A DNA stretch of 58,177 nucleotides from Verrucomicrobiia bacterium (GCA_035946615.1 DASYZB010000081.1:1-58177), one strand, 5' to 3'. Shown: positions 1 through 9,124, numbered from the stretch's first letter. The notes: generated by a model from the letters alone, not told the origin. Program-made: numbers and translations.

Positions 1-131
1 TCGGGGATTTTGAGCGAACGGTACGCCCGCGAGGTGGCCAGCAGGCCAGCGTGAGGGCTGGCCATTTCGTCGAGCGGTCGGGGGTCGATTTCGAAGGGGG
101 ACTTATGTTGAGTGGGTATGCGCGCAGACAT
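1..131 (-). CDS. Transposase N-terminus, IS1380-like (partial)
   Basis: The reading frame opens at an ATG (131-129) and runs off the left edge after 43 codons, so only the N-terminus is visible. The peptide carries an 'SPHAGLLATSRAYRSL' stretch. This resembles the N-terminal 'xPHAGL' region of IS1380-family transposases, which precedes the DDE catalytic core. No catalytic residues are in the window, so the family call rests on this short similarity only. The upstream region has a palindrome (139-161) and would include the terminal repeat of the element, which I could not identify. Alternative: an unrelated short N-terminus. Confidence 0.45.
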   Translation of the reverse strand, partial: MSARIPTQHKSPFEIDPRPLDEMASPHAGLLATSRAYRSLKIP

Positions 132-567
132 GCGTGTGATATAGACATACTATCTATATCATGTCAACAGAAAAAATGCGCCTAGAAGCAGTTTTTTCGT
201 CTTTTCAGAAAATTACGTGCGGATCAGGGTCATCCTCATGAGCGCTTAACTTAACTTCATGCGTCCCGCCCCAACACACCGGAACGCTGGCTTCAGCCGG
301 CTTTAGCCGGCAGCCCCATGCGGTGACCGGACTCATTGAGCATTGTGCATCGAGCATTTTCCATTTTTCATTGCACGCAGCTCTGTAAGATTCTGAGCCC
401 CTCCGTAAAAACTGTCAGAGGCCCCAATAAATAATAGCAAATACTCAATGTTCAACGCTCAATGTGCGTAATCGGTTTAGTGACGGCAGGCGCTGCCGCC
501 TAAAGGCGCCTAAAGGCGGCGTTCCGCCCCGCCAAGACTGAGGCACTACGATTCAGGCTGGCTCGGT
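132..567. other. Intergenic region with Pro/REP-like repeat
   Basis: No convincing gene. It contains a palindromic unit at 281-313 (GGAACGCTGGCTTCAGCCGG followed by CTTTAGCCGGCAG) that is closely related to the interior of the MITE at 6966-7032. It also holds low-complexity 'gagcattgtgcatcgagcat' and 'ctcaatgttcaacgctcaatg' strings, and a small repeat of 'gccgcctaaaggcgcctaaaggc' near 505-525. Confidence 0.4.
139..161. promoter_or_regulatory. 8-bp inverted repeat upstream of the transposase
   Basis: GATATAGA and TCTATATC face each other across a 7-nt A/T-rich spacer, just 5' of the leftward transposase start. The symmetry and position fit an operator or promoter element. Function is inference; no regulator is visible nearby. 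Confidence 0.3.
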
Positions 568-3500
568 TTAGAGAGTTGGCTGGGGCGCGAAAGAGGGGCT
601 CAGGCGCGCGAGGGTATTTTGTGGACGTCTTGACGATTCAGGAGCCGCCGGCTCATCGCTGAACAGGAACCGCAGGTCATCGAGCGTGAGGCTTTGGGCA
701 AACTTCTCTTCCCCGAGGACATCCTGGACCAGGGCGGCCTTGGCGCGTTGGAGTTGGCGGATTTTCTGTTCGATGCTGTCTTTGATGAGCAGCCGGTAGG
801 CCATCACTTTGCTGGTCTGGCCAATGCGATGAGTGCGGTCGATGGCCTGCATCTCCACCGCCGGGTTCCACCACGGATCGAACAAGACGACGTAACTGGC
901 CGCCGTGAGGTTCAAGCCGAAACCGCCGGCCTTGAGTGAAATTAAAAAGACCGCGGCCCCTTTGGCTATCTGGAACTCTTGCACGAGTTGGCCTCGGTTT
1001 TCCGTTTCACCTGCCAAATAGAAATGCGCCCATTTCCGCTCAATTACGGTCTGGCGCAAGATGCCGAGCATGGAAACGAACTGCGAGAAGACCAGCACTT
1101 TATGGCCTTCCTCCATTAATGGTTCGAGCAGGTCCAACAATGCGCTGACCTTCGCGCTCTCGGCTTTGGCCAATTCCTCGCTGACCAGCGCCGGGTGGCA
1201 GCAAATCTGGCGCAATCGCAGCAGCGAGGTGAGGAAATGAAAGCGCTGCTCGTTAAGTTCCTTTTGCGTGGCGATGCTCAGCAGCATCTGCTGCGCGCGC
1301 TTGAATTCCGCGCGGTACAGCGTCTTCTGCTCGCCTTCCATTTCGCAGATGAGGTCTTCTTCGATGCGATCGGGCAGGTCCTGGGCGACCTGGCTTTTGG
1401 CACGGCGCAGCAGGAATGGGCGGACGCGTGAGGCAAGGCGGCGGCGGGCGAGCGGGTCCTCCTGGTGGTTATAGCGGCGGGTAAACTGGGCGCGGTTGCC
1501 CAGAACTCCGGGCATCGAGAAGGCGAAGATGCTCCAGAGATCGAGCAAGCGGTTTTCGATGGGGGTGCCGGTCAGGGCCAGCCGATGTTCGGCTCGAAGC
1601 GTGCGCGCGATTTGGGCGGTCTGCGAATCGGGGTTCTTAATGTATTGCGCTTCATCCAGAATGGCCGCTTGCCAGCGTGCCTGGGCTATCTCGGGGCTTA
1701 GGCTGCGCATTTGAGCGTAATTGAGAACAATCAAGTCAGCCTCGGCGCGGGCGGATTCCAAGGCCGCCGCCTCTTCACCCTGCCAAAGCCGGACGCGCAA
1801 GCCCGGGCAAAATCTTTGGGCCTCGGCGCGCCAATTGTCCATAACGGATTTTGGGCAAACGACCAGGCTGGGCAATGGGCAGGAGCCATTAATTTTGGCC
1901 TCATCGTTGCTGCCGTTGCCGTTGCTCTCCTTGGTATTGCTGCCGTTCCCATTGGTTCCATTGCCATTGCCGCCGTTGCCGTTGTGGGCCGCTGCGGATT
2001 GATGGCCGCCGGAGCGCAGCCAGGAAAGCCACGCGAGGGTTTGGAGGGTCTTGCCCAAACCCATATCATCGGCCAGCACGCCCCCAAAACGGTTGGCTGT
2101 CAGATACGACAGAAAATGGAAACCTTCGACCTGGTAGGGGCGCAGTTCGGCGTGGATGGCGGCAGGGACGGGCGGTGTAACACGCGTTTTCAACTCGGCG
2201 GCGCGGCGGTGAATTTCCTCTGCCTTTTGCTCCGGCAAGAACTTGCGCGCCGCCTCATCGGCCAGTTGCAAGGCATGGAGCCGTTGCGGTTCGGCGGTAA
2301 AATCGCGCGCATTCAAGCCGAGCCTGGCCAGGCGCTCATCTTCCTCCGGCGTGAGGTCGAACTGGAGGCGGCGCCACCCCTTTTTGCCCAGGCGCACAAA
2401 GCCGCCGCGGGCATTGAGCAGAAGCTTCAATTCCTCAGGGGTGAGGGTCATGTCCGAAACGTTGAGGGCGACTTTGAGGTCGAACCAATCGACACCGGCT
2501 TCCTCGACGTCGAGCCGCAGAGTGCCTGAGACCGGGTTGTCCCTGAGGGTGGCCAGTTCGCGATCAAGCTGGACCTCGACTTCGGGTGGCAGGGAGGAGA
2601 GCCAGGGAAGGAATGTTTCCGGAAAACTTTTGGTCAGCCGGATTCGCCAGCTTCCGTGGTAATTCTCCCACTTGGCATTCAAGGCCTCGAGCAGGGCGGG
2701 GAATCGCTTTTGAGCCGAGCGGTCGATGAGCGGAATAACCTCCTCGCTGCCTGCCGGTTGTTTTTTTGCGCGCGGCATGCTGGCATTGGGCGGGACGTGC
2801 CAGCCCTCGCTGCCGCAGTGCTCGGTATGCTTTCCTTCGACCTCGGAAAGAACGCGAATAAACACGGCCTCGTTCTGGCTGCCTTGGTAAGTTGGTTTTA
2901 CTTCACAACAGAGCTTCACCACGGCCTGGACCCGGCGCGTCCGCTCCAGTATCCGCTGGGGCAAATCCAACTGCAGGCTCTGGATGAAAGCCACCCCTTG
3001 CGCGCATTCCATAGCAGGGGCTGGGATGCGGACCGGCTCGAGCATGCCAAACTGGTGTGGGGGAGGTCCCTGAAACAGGGCGCGCGCCGTCAAATAGAGA
3101 GAAGGCTGGCCGCTCAGCGCGAGCAAGACGGGTGGGGCCGGCGAGCCGTCGGCCAAACGCAGGGATAACTCATAATCATCGGATTCATCCTTGGCCGGCT
3201 GAAGCTGGTACTCAAGCGGCTCGGCTGGGCGCGCGAGCGGCAGGCCATCGGATGAAACAATACGTTCGGCCAAGTCAGGAAATGCCAAGACGCGCCTCAG
3301 CAACTTGCCCGTTTCCGCGCTGTCGTACTCGAAATGACAGGCGGTGTAATAGTCATAAGGCTTGTACAGCGCGTTCCAAATGGGGTCGGCCTGGGGCGTG
3401 ACGTTTAACGCGCCATTCTCCTGTTCATTGTGGAAACGGCGCACGTGCGTTTGTTTGAGGTCCTTGAACTTTTCCTCGAACCCCATTTTCCATTGTACTC

Positions 3501-4329
3501 GCACTTCGTCGGGCAGCACCATCAGCCGAAAATCAACGGGTTCGCCTTCCGGTTGGCTCTCGCTTGCAGTTTGCGCCAGGTCGGCGCGCCAGGACTCGAT
3601 GAGTTTACGCCGTTGCCACTCGTTCATAGCCGGTTCGATGGCGGCCAAATCCGTCACCGGAACCATGAACTGGGGAATAGCGGCCTTGCGGCGGCGAAGT
3701 TCCCAGGCGCAATAGAGCCAAAACTGGTGATCGTCCCGAGGCGCCTTGGGCCACAATGTCAGCGGTGTCCAAGCGTAGTCTTGCACTTGCGGAGAAAGCC
3801 GGCTGAGGTCCTGCCCGGTTATGCAGGCGCCGTTGCGCGCATTCTCATAGCAGTGTCGGATGAAATCCACATAGGCCACTTCGGCCCGGTCCAACTTGCG
3901 CCCGAGTTCTTGCGCCAAGGCAACGGTTAAAGCAGACGCCGGGGGTTGCGGGACTTTCGGTTCCTGGCGCAAGACGACCGGGGCTTTGGGTTTCGATTTG
4001 GAATTGGATTTAGAGCCAAGCGAGGAAGCAATGGTCGAAAGTTGTGCCCCGTTGCTCTTGAGGGCCAGCATGGCCGCAACGGCGTGTTTGCAGTCACGCT
4101 CCATGGGGCAGGTGCACAGTGCAGACCAGCCCGCGGTCGGATCATACCTAAACGTCACATCGTAATCGTCGTTGCCCCGAACTACGGCGGCATACTTCCG
4201 GTCCTGTTCAATACACGCCAATTCAATAACGGCGCCGTCAATAAAATAGTGTTTGCCGCGTCTGCGGCTTTTCGAGGGGAAAGTGTCCAGGAATTCCTGG
4301 ATTTGTTCGCTCGCCAGCAAAGGATTCAT
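568..4329 (-). CDS. SNF2-family helicase with SWIM zinc finger
   Basis: A 1253-residue Swi2/Snf2-type ATPase likely acting on DNA or protein-DNA complexes. A SWIM zinc finger (CxC...CxH, 'CTCPMERDCKH') lies near residues 71-82. Walker A ('ADDMGLGKT') is near 750 and the DEAQ motif II near 891, followed by 'LTGTPIENR'. The helicase C-terminal domain ends with the motif VI region 'DRTHRIGQT' near 1165. The middle part matches the large bacterial SNF2 proteins that carry an N-terminal SWIM domain; their role is not well defined. An Asn/Gly-rich low-complexity insert (about residues 778-815) separates motifs I and Ia. The gene is read away from recF, whose start is about 330 bp to its right. Start ATG at 4329. 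Function beyond ATP-dependent remodelling is not known. Confidence 0.92.
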   Translation of the reverse strand: MNPLLASEQIQEFLDTFPSKSRRRGKHYFIDGAVIELACIEQDRKYAAVVRGNDDYDVTFRYDPTAGWSALCTCPMERDCKHAVAAMLALKSNGAQLSTIASSLGSKSNSKSKPKAPVVLRQEPKVPQPPASALTVALAQELGRKLDRAEVAYVDFIRHCYENARNGACITGQDLSRLSPQVQDYAWTPLTLWPKAPRDDHQFWLYCAWELRRRKAAIPQFMVPVTDLAAIEPAMNEWQRRKLIESWRADLAQTASESQPEGEPVDFRLMVLPDEVRVQWKMGFEEKFKDLKQTHVRRFHNEQENGALNVTPQADPIWNALYKPYDYYTACHFEYDSAETGKLLRRVLAFPDLAERIVSSDGLPLARPAEPLEYQLQPAKDESDDYELSLRLADGSPAPPVLLALSGQPSLYLTARALFQGPPPHQFGMLEPVRIPAPAMECAQGVAFIQSLQLDLPQRILERTRRVQAVVKLCCEVKPTYQGSQNEAVFIRVLSEVEGKHTEHCGSEGWHVPPNASMPRAKKQPAGSEEVIPLIDRSAQKRFPALLEALNAKWENYHGSWRIRLTKSFPETFLPWLSSLPPEVEVQLDRELATLRDNPVSGTLRLDVEEAGVDWFDLKVALNVSDMTLTPEELKLLLNARGGFVRLGKKGWRRLQFDLTPEEDERLARLGLNARDFTAEPQRLHALQLADEAARKFLPEQKAEEIHRRAAELKTRVTPPVPAAIHAELRPYQVEGFHFLSYLTANRFGGVLADDMGLGKTLQTLAWLSWLRSGGHQSAAAHNGNGGNGNGTNGNGSNTKESNGNGSNDEAKINGSCPLPSLVVCPKSVMDNWRAEAQRFCPGLRVRLWQGEEAAALESARAEADLIVLNYAQMRSLSPEIAQARWQAAILDEAQYIKNPDSQTAQIARTLRAEHRLALTGTPIENRLLDLWSIFAFSMPGVLGNRAQFTRRYNHQEDPLARRRLASRVRPFLLRRAKSQVAQDLPDRIEEDLICEMEGEQKTLYRAEFKRAQQMLLSIATQKELNEQRFHFLTSLLRLRQICCHPALVSEELAKAESAKVSALLDLLEPLMEEGHKVLVFSQFVSMLGILRQTVIERKWAHFYLAGETENRGQLVQEFQIAKGAAVFLISLKAGGFGLNLTAASYVVLFDPWWNPAVEMQAIDRTHRIGQTSKVMAYRLLIKDSIEQKIRQLQRAKAALVQDVLGEEKFAQSLTLDDLRFLFSDEPAAPESSRRPQNTLARLSPSFAPQPTL
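1900..1990. repeat. Imperfect (GTTGCC)n hexamer repeat inside SNF2 gene
   Basis: On the plus strand the block is made of variants of 'gttgcc', read on the coding strand as alternating Gly and Asn codons. It encodes the N/G-rich insert in the SNF2 ATPase domain. Such repeats can expand or contract in multiples of six bases without breaking the frame. Confidence 0.7.
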
Positions 4330-4466
4330 AGTAATAAAAGCGTCACTCTAGCTTGAATGAATCAGGCCCGAGGGGACAAGCACGAGTTGCTGGCCAGTAT
4401 TGACCGATCACTCACAGTCTGTTGACCGCGCCCTGTGAACAAGTGAGCAGCTCCTTTCTGGACTGC

Positions 4467-4580
4467 TGTAGGAGACGACGTAAGGAGTCTCTGACCAGCA
4501 ACTTCCGGGTGAAGCAAAGGCGGCCGGCAGACGGTCTTGATCAGAGACTCCCCACGTCGTCTCCTACAAAGGTTTGGAAC
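4467..4580. repeat. Inverted pair of dispersed repeat C
   Basis: The left arm (4467-4496, TGTAGGAGACGACGTAAGGA...) and the right arm (4540-4568) are reverse complements with about two or three mismatches over 29 bases. The right arm extends to 4580 and further inward to about 4515. Both parts also match 45216-45275 on the plus strand, so this is two copies of a dispersed repeat placed head to head. They lie in the 326-bp gap between the divergent SNF2 and recF genes, where the pair could form a long hairpin. No gene was seen in this gap. Confidence 0.7.
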
Positions 4581-4655
4581 CGGCCTTATCATTGGCACTC
4601 TGAGCCTGCGGCAATTTTCGTGTCTTTTGAGGCGGGTTGTGGCAAATGAAGCGGA

Positions 4656-5744
4656 GTGCACCTGGCGCGACTTAGATTACGCGATTTCCGCAATTACGCG
4701 CGGCTGGATGTGGAGTTCGCGCCTGGGTTTCACCTTTTGCTTGGAGATAACGCCCAAGGTAAAACCAACATTCTGGAAGCGATTTATCTCATTGCGACTT
4801 TGCGCTCGTTCCGCGGCGTGGGCGGCGCCCAGATGGTGCGTCATGGCCAAAAGGGCTATTTCGTCGGCAGCCAAATCGTCGGCCAGGCCCCGCAGGAGAC
4901 CAGGATGTACTGGTCGGCCCGCGAGCGGAGCCTCTCGCTCAATAACCGGCCCGTGCGCCGGCTCACCGAGTATCTCGGGGTGCTGCGGACAGTGGTGTTC
5001 TGCACAGAAGATTTGTTGCTGGTCAAAGGCCCCGGACGCGCGCGGCGGCGTTTCATGGACCTGCTGCTGTCCCAAACGCATCCAAGCTATTTGCCCCTGC
5101 TTCAGCGCTACACCAAAGCGCTGCGCGCGCGCAATGCGCTTCTCAAAAAACCCGCGCCCGAGCCGGCAGCCCTCGAGGGCTTCTCCCGCGAATTGGTTGG
5201 CGCAGGCTCGGAAATCATCCGGCTGCGCCACCAGTTGGCGCCGGGGTTCACCCCGTTAGTCATTGCGGCCTACAGGCGCATTGCCGCTTCAAGCGAGGAG
5301 TTGCGCATCGAGTATGCCCCCAGTGTGAAGGGAGATTTTGCCGTCGAATTGGCCAACACGCGCCCCCGGGAACTGGCCTGGCGCATGACCCTCCTGGGAC
5401 CGCACCGGGATGAGTTGCACCTCTCTTTGGCCGACCGCGCCGCAGCCCAATACGCCAGTGAAGGCCAGAAACGCACTCTGGCCATTGCCCTCAAGATGGC
5501 CCAGGCCGAATACCTCACCCAACTGCACGGCGCGCCCCCGGTCTTGCTCATCGACGATATCATGGGGGAGCTAGACCTCAAACGCCGCACCGGCCTGGTG
5601 CCCTTGCTCGCCCGCTCGGAGCAGGCCCGCGGCCAGGTGTTCATGACCGCCACCGAAGAGAACTGGCCCCAGGAATTGGGCCGGCAGGCCCAACGCTGGC
5701 ATGTGCAGCACGGCGCGCTGTTAAAAGGGAGTTCAGGAAGATAA
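4656..5744 (+). CDS. recF: DNA replication and repair protein RecF
   Basis: A 362-residue SMC-like ATPase that loads RecA at single-strand gaps in the RecFOR pathway. The length is normal for RecF. Visible features are the N-terminal 'LRDFRNYxxL' motif, Walker A 'GDNAQGKTN' near residues 30-38, and 'LRSFR' after it. The C-terminal signature 'GPHRDEL' and 'SEGQKRTLAIALKMAQ' are present, with Walker B 'LLIDDIMGELD'. The start is a GTG at 4656, the only in-frame start compatible with the conserved N-terminus; the ATG at 4646 is in another frame. It lies alone, not beside dnaA/dnaN/gyrB as in many bacteria. It is followed by about 310 bp without a gene. Confidence 0.95.
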   Translation: MHLARLRLRDFRNYARLDVEFAPGFHLLLGDNAQGKTNILEAIYLIATLRSFRGVGGAQMVRHGQKGYFVGSQIVGQAPQETRMYWSARERSLSLNNRPVRRLTEYLGVLRTVVFCTEDLLLVKGPGRARRRFMDLLLSQTHPSYLPLLQRYTKALRARNALLKKPAPEPAALEGFSRELVGAGSEIIRLRHQLAPGFTPLVIAAYRRIAASSEELRIEYAPSVKGDFAVELANTRPRELAWRMTLLGPHRDELHLSLADRAAAQYASEGQKRTLAIALKMAQAEYLTQLHGAPPVLLIDDIMGELDLKRRTGLVPLLARSEQARGQVFMTATEENWPQELGRQAQRWHVQHGALLKGSSGR

Positions 5745-6056
5745 CGCAGGCGCTTTTCGGTGGCTTGGACCTTAGAGCGTATGTTCCCATCCGAATGCTT
5801 AATGATGAGTCTAAGTTATAGGAATGAACATTGGGCTTGTCATTATCACTTCTTGTTGTTCTTGTGGCAAAATAGGGTTGGTCTTCGCCAAAAAACGCGA
5901 AGCACCAGCCGGCCAGGCAGTTAAGGTTGCATTGCAATTGAAAGTGATAACCACTTTATGTCAACAGGCCGACAATTTAGGCACAGTCCGCGCGCTGCAT
6001 CAGCACAGCGCGCCTCGTCCAGCCTTGGTTGTTCCGCCTGCCGGCCCCTTCTCTCT
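5745..6056. other. Intergenic region, no gene seen
   Basis: About 310 bp between recF and the cytochrome c gene. It has no convincing coding potential. The cytochrome frame is open back to 5958, but the signal peptide begins only at 6057, so the extension is unlikely to be translated. Confidence 0.4.
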
Positions 6057-6872
6057 ATGAAAAAGAACCTGTTCACTGTATGTATCCTGAGTGTGGCGGC
6101 GATGGGTTGGAGCGCCTACGGGCAAGCCAACCCGCCGGCAACCCTTGAGGCCACCAATGGCCATGCCGCCAGCATCACCTATCTGCGCGATGTAAAGCCC
6201 ATCGTCATGGGCAAATGTCTCCGGTGCCATAATCAAGAGACGACGAAGCTGCCCAATTGGGGTGATTACAAGACGGCCTTTGCCGACCGTTGGGAGTTAA
6301 AGCGCAGGGTCTGGGACAGTTGGAAGGGGCATTATTACAAGCAATCGATGCCGGCTGGCAACAGTCCGGAATCCGAAGAGATGACGAAGCAAGAACGGCA
6401 GACAATCAAGAATTGGGTCGAGGAGGGGGCGGTGTATGGGGTTCCTGAAACTGGGGGTTTGCTCACATCCAAAGCCGAGAAGATCGAGGCCGGAAAGCGG
6501 CTGTTCAACGTCGTTTGCGCGGTGTGCCACCAGCCTACCGGCCTTGGGCTGCCGGACAAGTTCCCCCCGCTGGCCGAGTCGGATTTTCTCAACGCGGACA
6601 AGAAACGCGCGATTGGCATCCTGCTTCATGGGCGCCAGGGGCAAATCGTGGTCAATGGCAAGAGCTTCAACAACAGCATGCCTTCCTTCCCGTTAGGGGA
6701 TGAGGACATCGCCAACGCGCTGACGTTTGTCTATAATTCATTCGGGAACTCGGGCAAAGAAGTCACCGCCGATGAGGTCAAGGCGCTTCGAGCCCAAAAA
6801 CAGGAAGCGGCCCCGCCCAGCAACCCGGGGCAACTGGCAAAGACTGCCAAGCAAAACGACCCGTGGGAATAA
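6057..6872 (+). CDS. Secreted di-haem cytochrome c
   Basis: A 271-residue exported protein with two c-type haem sites. The start at 6057 (ATG AAA AAG) gives a signal peptide with a hydrophobic core (residues 5-20) and a likely cleavage after 'SAYGQA'. The first haem motif is CLRCH (C54, C57, H58) in a region resembling the 'planctomycete cytochrome' type (V-K-P-I...C-x-R-C-H). The second is CAVCH (C154, C157, H158) in an ordinary class I cytochrome c domain, with a candidate distal Met in 'NNSMPSF'. The C-terminus is Lys/Glu-rich and low in complexity. Likely an electron carrier in the periplasm; its partners are not visible. It converges on pyk, with a MITE between them. Confidence 0.88.
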   Translation: MKKNLFTVCILSVAAMGWSAYGQANPPATLEATNGHAASITYLRDVKPIVMGKCLRCHNQETTKLPNWGDYKTAFADRWELKRRVWDSWKGHYYKQSMPAGNSPESEEMTKQERQTIKNWVEEGAVYGVPETGGLLTSKAEKIEAGKRLFNVVCAVCHQPTGLGLPDKFPPLAESDFLNADKKRAIGILLHGRQGQIVVNGKSFNNSMPSFPLGDEDIANALTFVYNSFGNSGKEVTADEVKALRAQKQEAAPPSNPGQLAKTAKQNDPWE

Positions 6873-6913
6873 GAAGCCTAAGAGCCTGTTTTAAAAATAG
6901 AATTGCCGCCCCA

Positions 6914-7063
6914 GGTTCACACGAGCACATCTTGACACTGCCACCGGAACTTGTTGTAGCCGCCGCGGAACGTCGGCTTTAGCCGGCAGGGGCGGTGAAT
7001 TACACACTGCTGCCGGCTGAGCCGGCGTTCCGGTGGCAGTGTCAAGATGCGCTCGGTTCACAC
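6914..7063. mobile_element. MITE-like element with TIRs and 9-bp target duplication
   Basis: The element spans 6923-7054 (132 bp). Its ends are 28-bp inverted repeats (6923-6950 and 7027-7054, 'GAGCxCATCTTGACACTG...') that differ at one position. It is flanked by a perfect 9-bp direct repeat GGTTCACAC (6914-6922 and 7055-7063), the expected target-site duplication. A second nested inverted repeat lies at 6966-6989 and 7009-7032 (GGAACGxCGGCT...AGCCGGCAG). It encodes no protein. The right target copy overlaps the pyk stop codon (7058-7060), which is preserved. It may also act as a bidirectional terminator for the two converging genes. Confidence 0.85.
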
Positions 7064-8509
7064 CACCCGCATCTGCACCGCATCGACGATCTGGTCGCTC
7101 ACCAGGATGAGGCCAATCACAACGACTGTGGCCCCCGGGTGCAACCGCTCTTGGGCGAGCAGGCTTTTGAGCGCCGCCTCGATGGTGTTCTCCGGGTTGA
7201 TCAGATCGAACGGCGCCACGAACGGCCTCACCCCCCAACTCAGGCTCAGGCCCCGCGCCACTTCCTCGCCCGGGCACAAGGCATATATCTTCGAATAGCG
7301 CGGGCGCAGCCACGCCGTGTGCCGCGCCGTATTGCCGCTGCGCGTAATGACCAGGATCGCCTCCGCCTTTAATTCGTTGGCCATCACCACCGCGCTTTTG
7401 ACCAGCTTTTGGCGCGGGCTGGTCAGCTCGCACGATTCAGAAAAGTTCGCTCCGCCGCTGCGCTCGATTCGTGTGGCGATCCGGTCGAACACCTCGATAC
7501 AACGCAGCGGGTGCTTGCCTACCGTCGTTTCGCCGCTCAGCATAATTGCGTCGGCCTGTTCATAGACGGCGTTGGCCACGTCTGTGACCTCCGCGCGGGT
7601 GGGCATGGGAGATTCGATCATGCTCTCGAGCATGTGGGTCGCCACAATCACCGGTTTGCCATGACGCAGGCACAGCTTGACGATGCGCCGCTGGACGATT
7701 GGCAGCTCTTCGTACGGAATCTCGATTCCCAGGTCGCCGCGCGCCACCATGATGCCATCGGCTTCTCTCACGATGTCTTCGAGGTTGGCCAGGGCCTGCT
7801 GGTCTTCTATCTTGCCGATCACCAGGGGCACATTCTTGGCGCCCTCGAACAGCTCTTTAAGCTGTAATATGTCCCGGGCTTCGCGCACAAAGGACAAGGC
7901 TATCAAATCCACCCCTGCTGCGAGGCCGGCCTGCACGTCCTGGATGTCTTTAGCCGTGAGCGCCGGGAGGCTCACCTTGACCCCGGGCAGGTTAATATGC
8001 CGCCGGCTTCGCAGCTTCCCCTCGGTGAGCACCTCGCACTCGACGCGGTTGCCGTGCTTGGCCAGCACCTTCATCTCGATGTTCCCATTATCCACCAGCA
8101 CAACATCCCCTATGCTGATGTCGTTGACGAAGTTCGCATAATTGACATCCACCGACCGCTCCTCCTCGCTGCGTTCCCCGCGCACGGTCAGGACCAGTTT
8201 CTGGCCTGGGCGCAAATCCAGCGGCACGCCCAGGTTGCCGGTGCGAATGGCGGGGCCTTGGGTGTCCATCATGATGCCCGTAAAACTCCGCCGTGCTGCC
8301 GCCGCCGCCCGGATGTCGCTCACCACCCGGCGCAGCCAGTCGTGCGTCGCGTGAGACATATTGAGACGGAAGACATTCACGCCCGCCTCGATGAGCCGTC
8401 CGATCATCTCCGGGGACTCCGTCGCCGGCCCGAGCGTGGCAACGATCTTGGTCTTGCGCGCCCCAGCGATGACCGGCCTTCGTTCGAACGCTTCTTTGGC
8501 CGCTCTCAT
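7058..8509 (-). CDS. pyk: Pyruvate kinase
   Basis: Glycolytic enzyme that transfers phosphate from phosphoenolpyruvate to ADP. At 483 residues it has the usual length. Visible are the N-terminal 'RKTKIVATLGPA' and 'FRLNMSH', the catalytic Lys in 'VIGKIED', the Mg-binding 'VARGDLGIEIP', the MLES segment ('ATHMLESM') and 'AxMLSGETTVGKHP'. The C-terminal allosteric domain follows. Two small departures from the textbook motifs are seen: 'DTQGPAIRT' (residues 82-90) has Gln for the usual Lys, and 'ATHML' has His for Gln. The core catalytic residues are kept, so I expect an active enzyme. It is read as a single gene; the next gene upstream on its strand is far away. Confidence 0.95.
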   Translation of the reverse strand: MRAAKEAFERRPVIAGARKTKIVATLGPATESPEMIGRLIEAGVNVFRLNMSHATHDWLRRVVSDIRAAAAARRSFTGIMMDTQGPAIRTGNLGVPLDLRPGQKLVLTVRGERSEEERSVDVNYANFVNDISIGDVVLVDNGNIEMKVLAKHGNRVECEVLTEGKLRSRRHINLPGVKVSLPALTAKDIQDVQAGLAAGVDLIALSFVREARDILQLKELFEGAKNVPLVIGKIEDQQALANLEDIVREADGIMVARGDLGIEIPYEELPIVQRRIVKLCLRHGKPVIVATHMLESMIESPMPTRAEVTDVANAVYEQADAIMLSGETTVGKHPLRCIEVFDRIATRIERSGGANFSESCELTSPRQKLVKSAVVMANELKAEAILVITRSGNTARHTAWLRPRYSKIYALCPGEEVARGLSLSWGVRPFVAPFDLINPENTIEAALKSLLAQERLHPGATVVVIGLILVSDQIVDAVQMRVV

Positions 8510-8577
8510 TGACGGCCCTTCTGCAATGTGGCGGTTCTCATAAAAATCCGCATAGCGAGGCGGCGGAACGAGACACT

Positions 8578-8603
8578 AATTTCACGAATTAACACGAATT
8601 TTT
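8578..8603. repeat. Dispersed repeat E (TTTCACGAATTAACACGAA)
   Basis: The string 'TTTCACGAATTAACACGAA' followed by a T-run recurs at 56771-56803 with only a few changes, in both places after 'gagacac'. It has an internal repeated 'CACGAATT' unit. No coding function. Confidence 0.6.
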
Positions 8604-8836
8604 CTGCGATCGCAGCCAAACTGGGCTGGTTTACACCATGTTTTGACATTTAAGGACTCTATCCGGGAAAACCATCCGCGAGCAACTCGCGAAGCGCCCC
8701 GGCGAACGTCTCTTGTATCAATGCTGAACCGAATTTTCAACGGTTTCCTCTTTGCGGTCGGGGAGAGGCGCCTGTTCGCTGGTGACGCTTAAGACTTTCA
8801 TTGTCGTGCGCAGCGAGTGGAGCCTCCTCTCCCCGG

Positions 8837-8863
8837 CCCTCTCCTCCCCGGGGGAGGAGAGGG
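8837..8863. repeat. Perfect 13-bp hairpin
   Basis: CCCTCTCCTCCCC (8837-8849) and GGGGAGGAGAGGG (8851-8863) are exact reverse complements separated by one base. The sequence belongs to the purine/pyrimidine-tract repeats that also appear near 16150 and 43900. It could form a very stable stem; it has no T-run, so it is not a typical intrinsic terminator. Confidence 0.6.
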
Positions 8864-9038
8864 AGTGGAGTTTGGACGTGTTTTCATAATGATCTCATCT
8901 GCCTTTGTCGGAAACTCTCGGCTCAAGAGCTCTCGGCCTTCAGCGCTCTCCTTTTCTCAGTAAACAACCGCTCGGCATTAAGTGAGCATTCAGTCCCAGG
9001 GTTGAGCAAACCACTTGCTCCCTGCATGATCTGTCCTC

Positions 9039-9071
9039 AATCGAAAATCTAAAATCAAAATTCTAAAATCC
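9039..9071. repeat. Dispersed repeat F (AATCGAAAATCTAAAATC)
   Basis: An A/T-rich string built from 'AAAATC' units. The reverse complement of nearly the same string lies inside the prohead protease gene (56631-56671) and just upstream of it (56728-56752). Confidence 0.6.
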
Positions 9072-9124
9072 CCTGGTTGCTTTTTGTCCCCACTCCCTCC
9101 AACCTCCCCAGCGGTCAAGTTACC

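Larger units (their letters stand above)
8510..9124. other. Repeat-rich intergenic region
   Basis: About 615 bp between divergent pyk and the ABC gene pair, with no gene seen. It contains a copy of dispersed repeat E (8578-8603), a 13-bp perfect hairpin (8837-8863), and repeat F (9039-9071). The ABC gene frame is open back to 9077, but the conserved protein starts at 9125. Confidence 0.5.
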
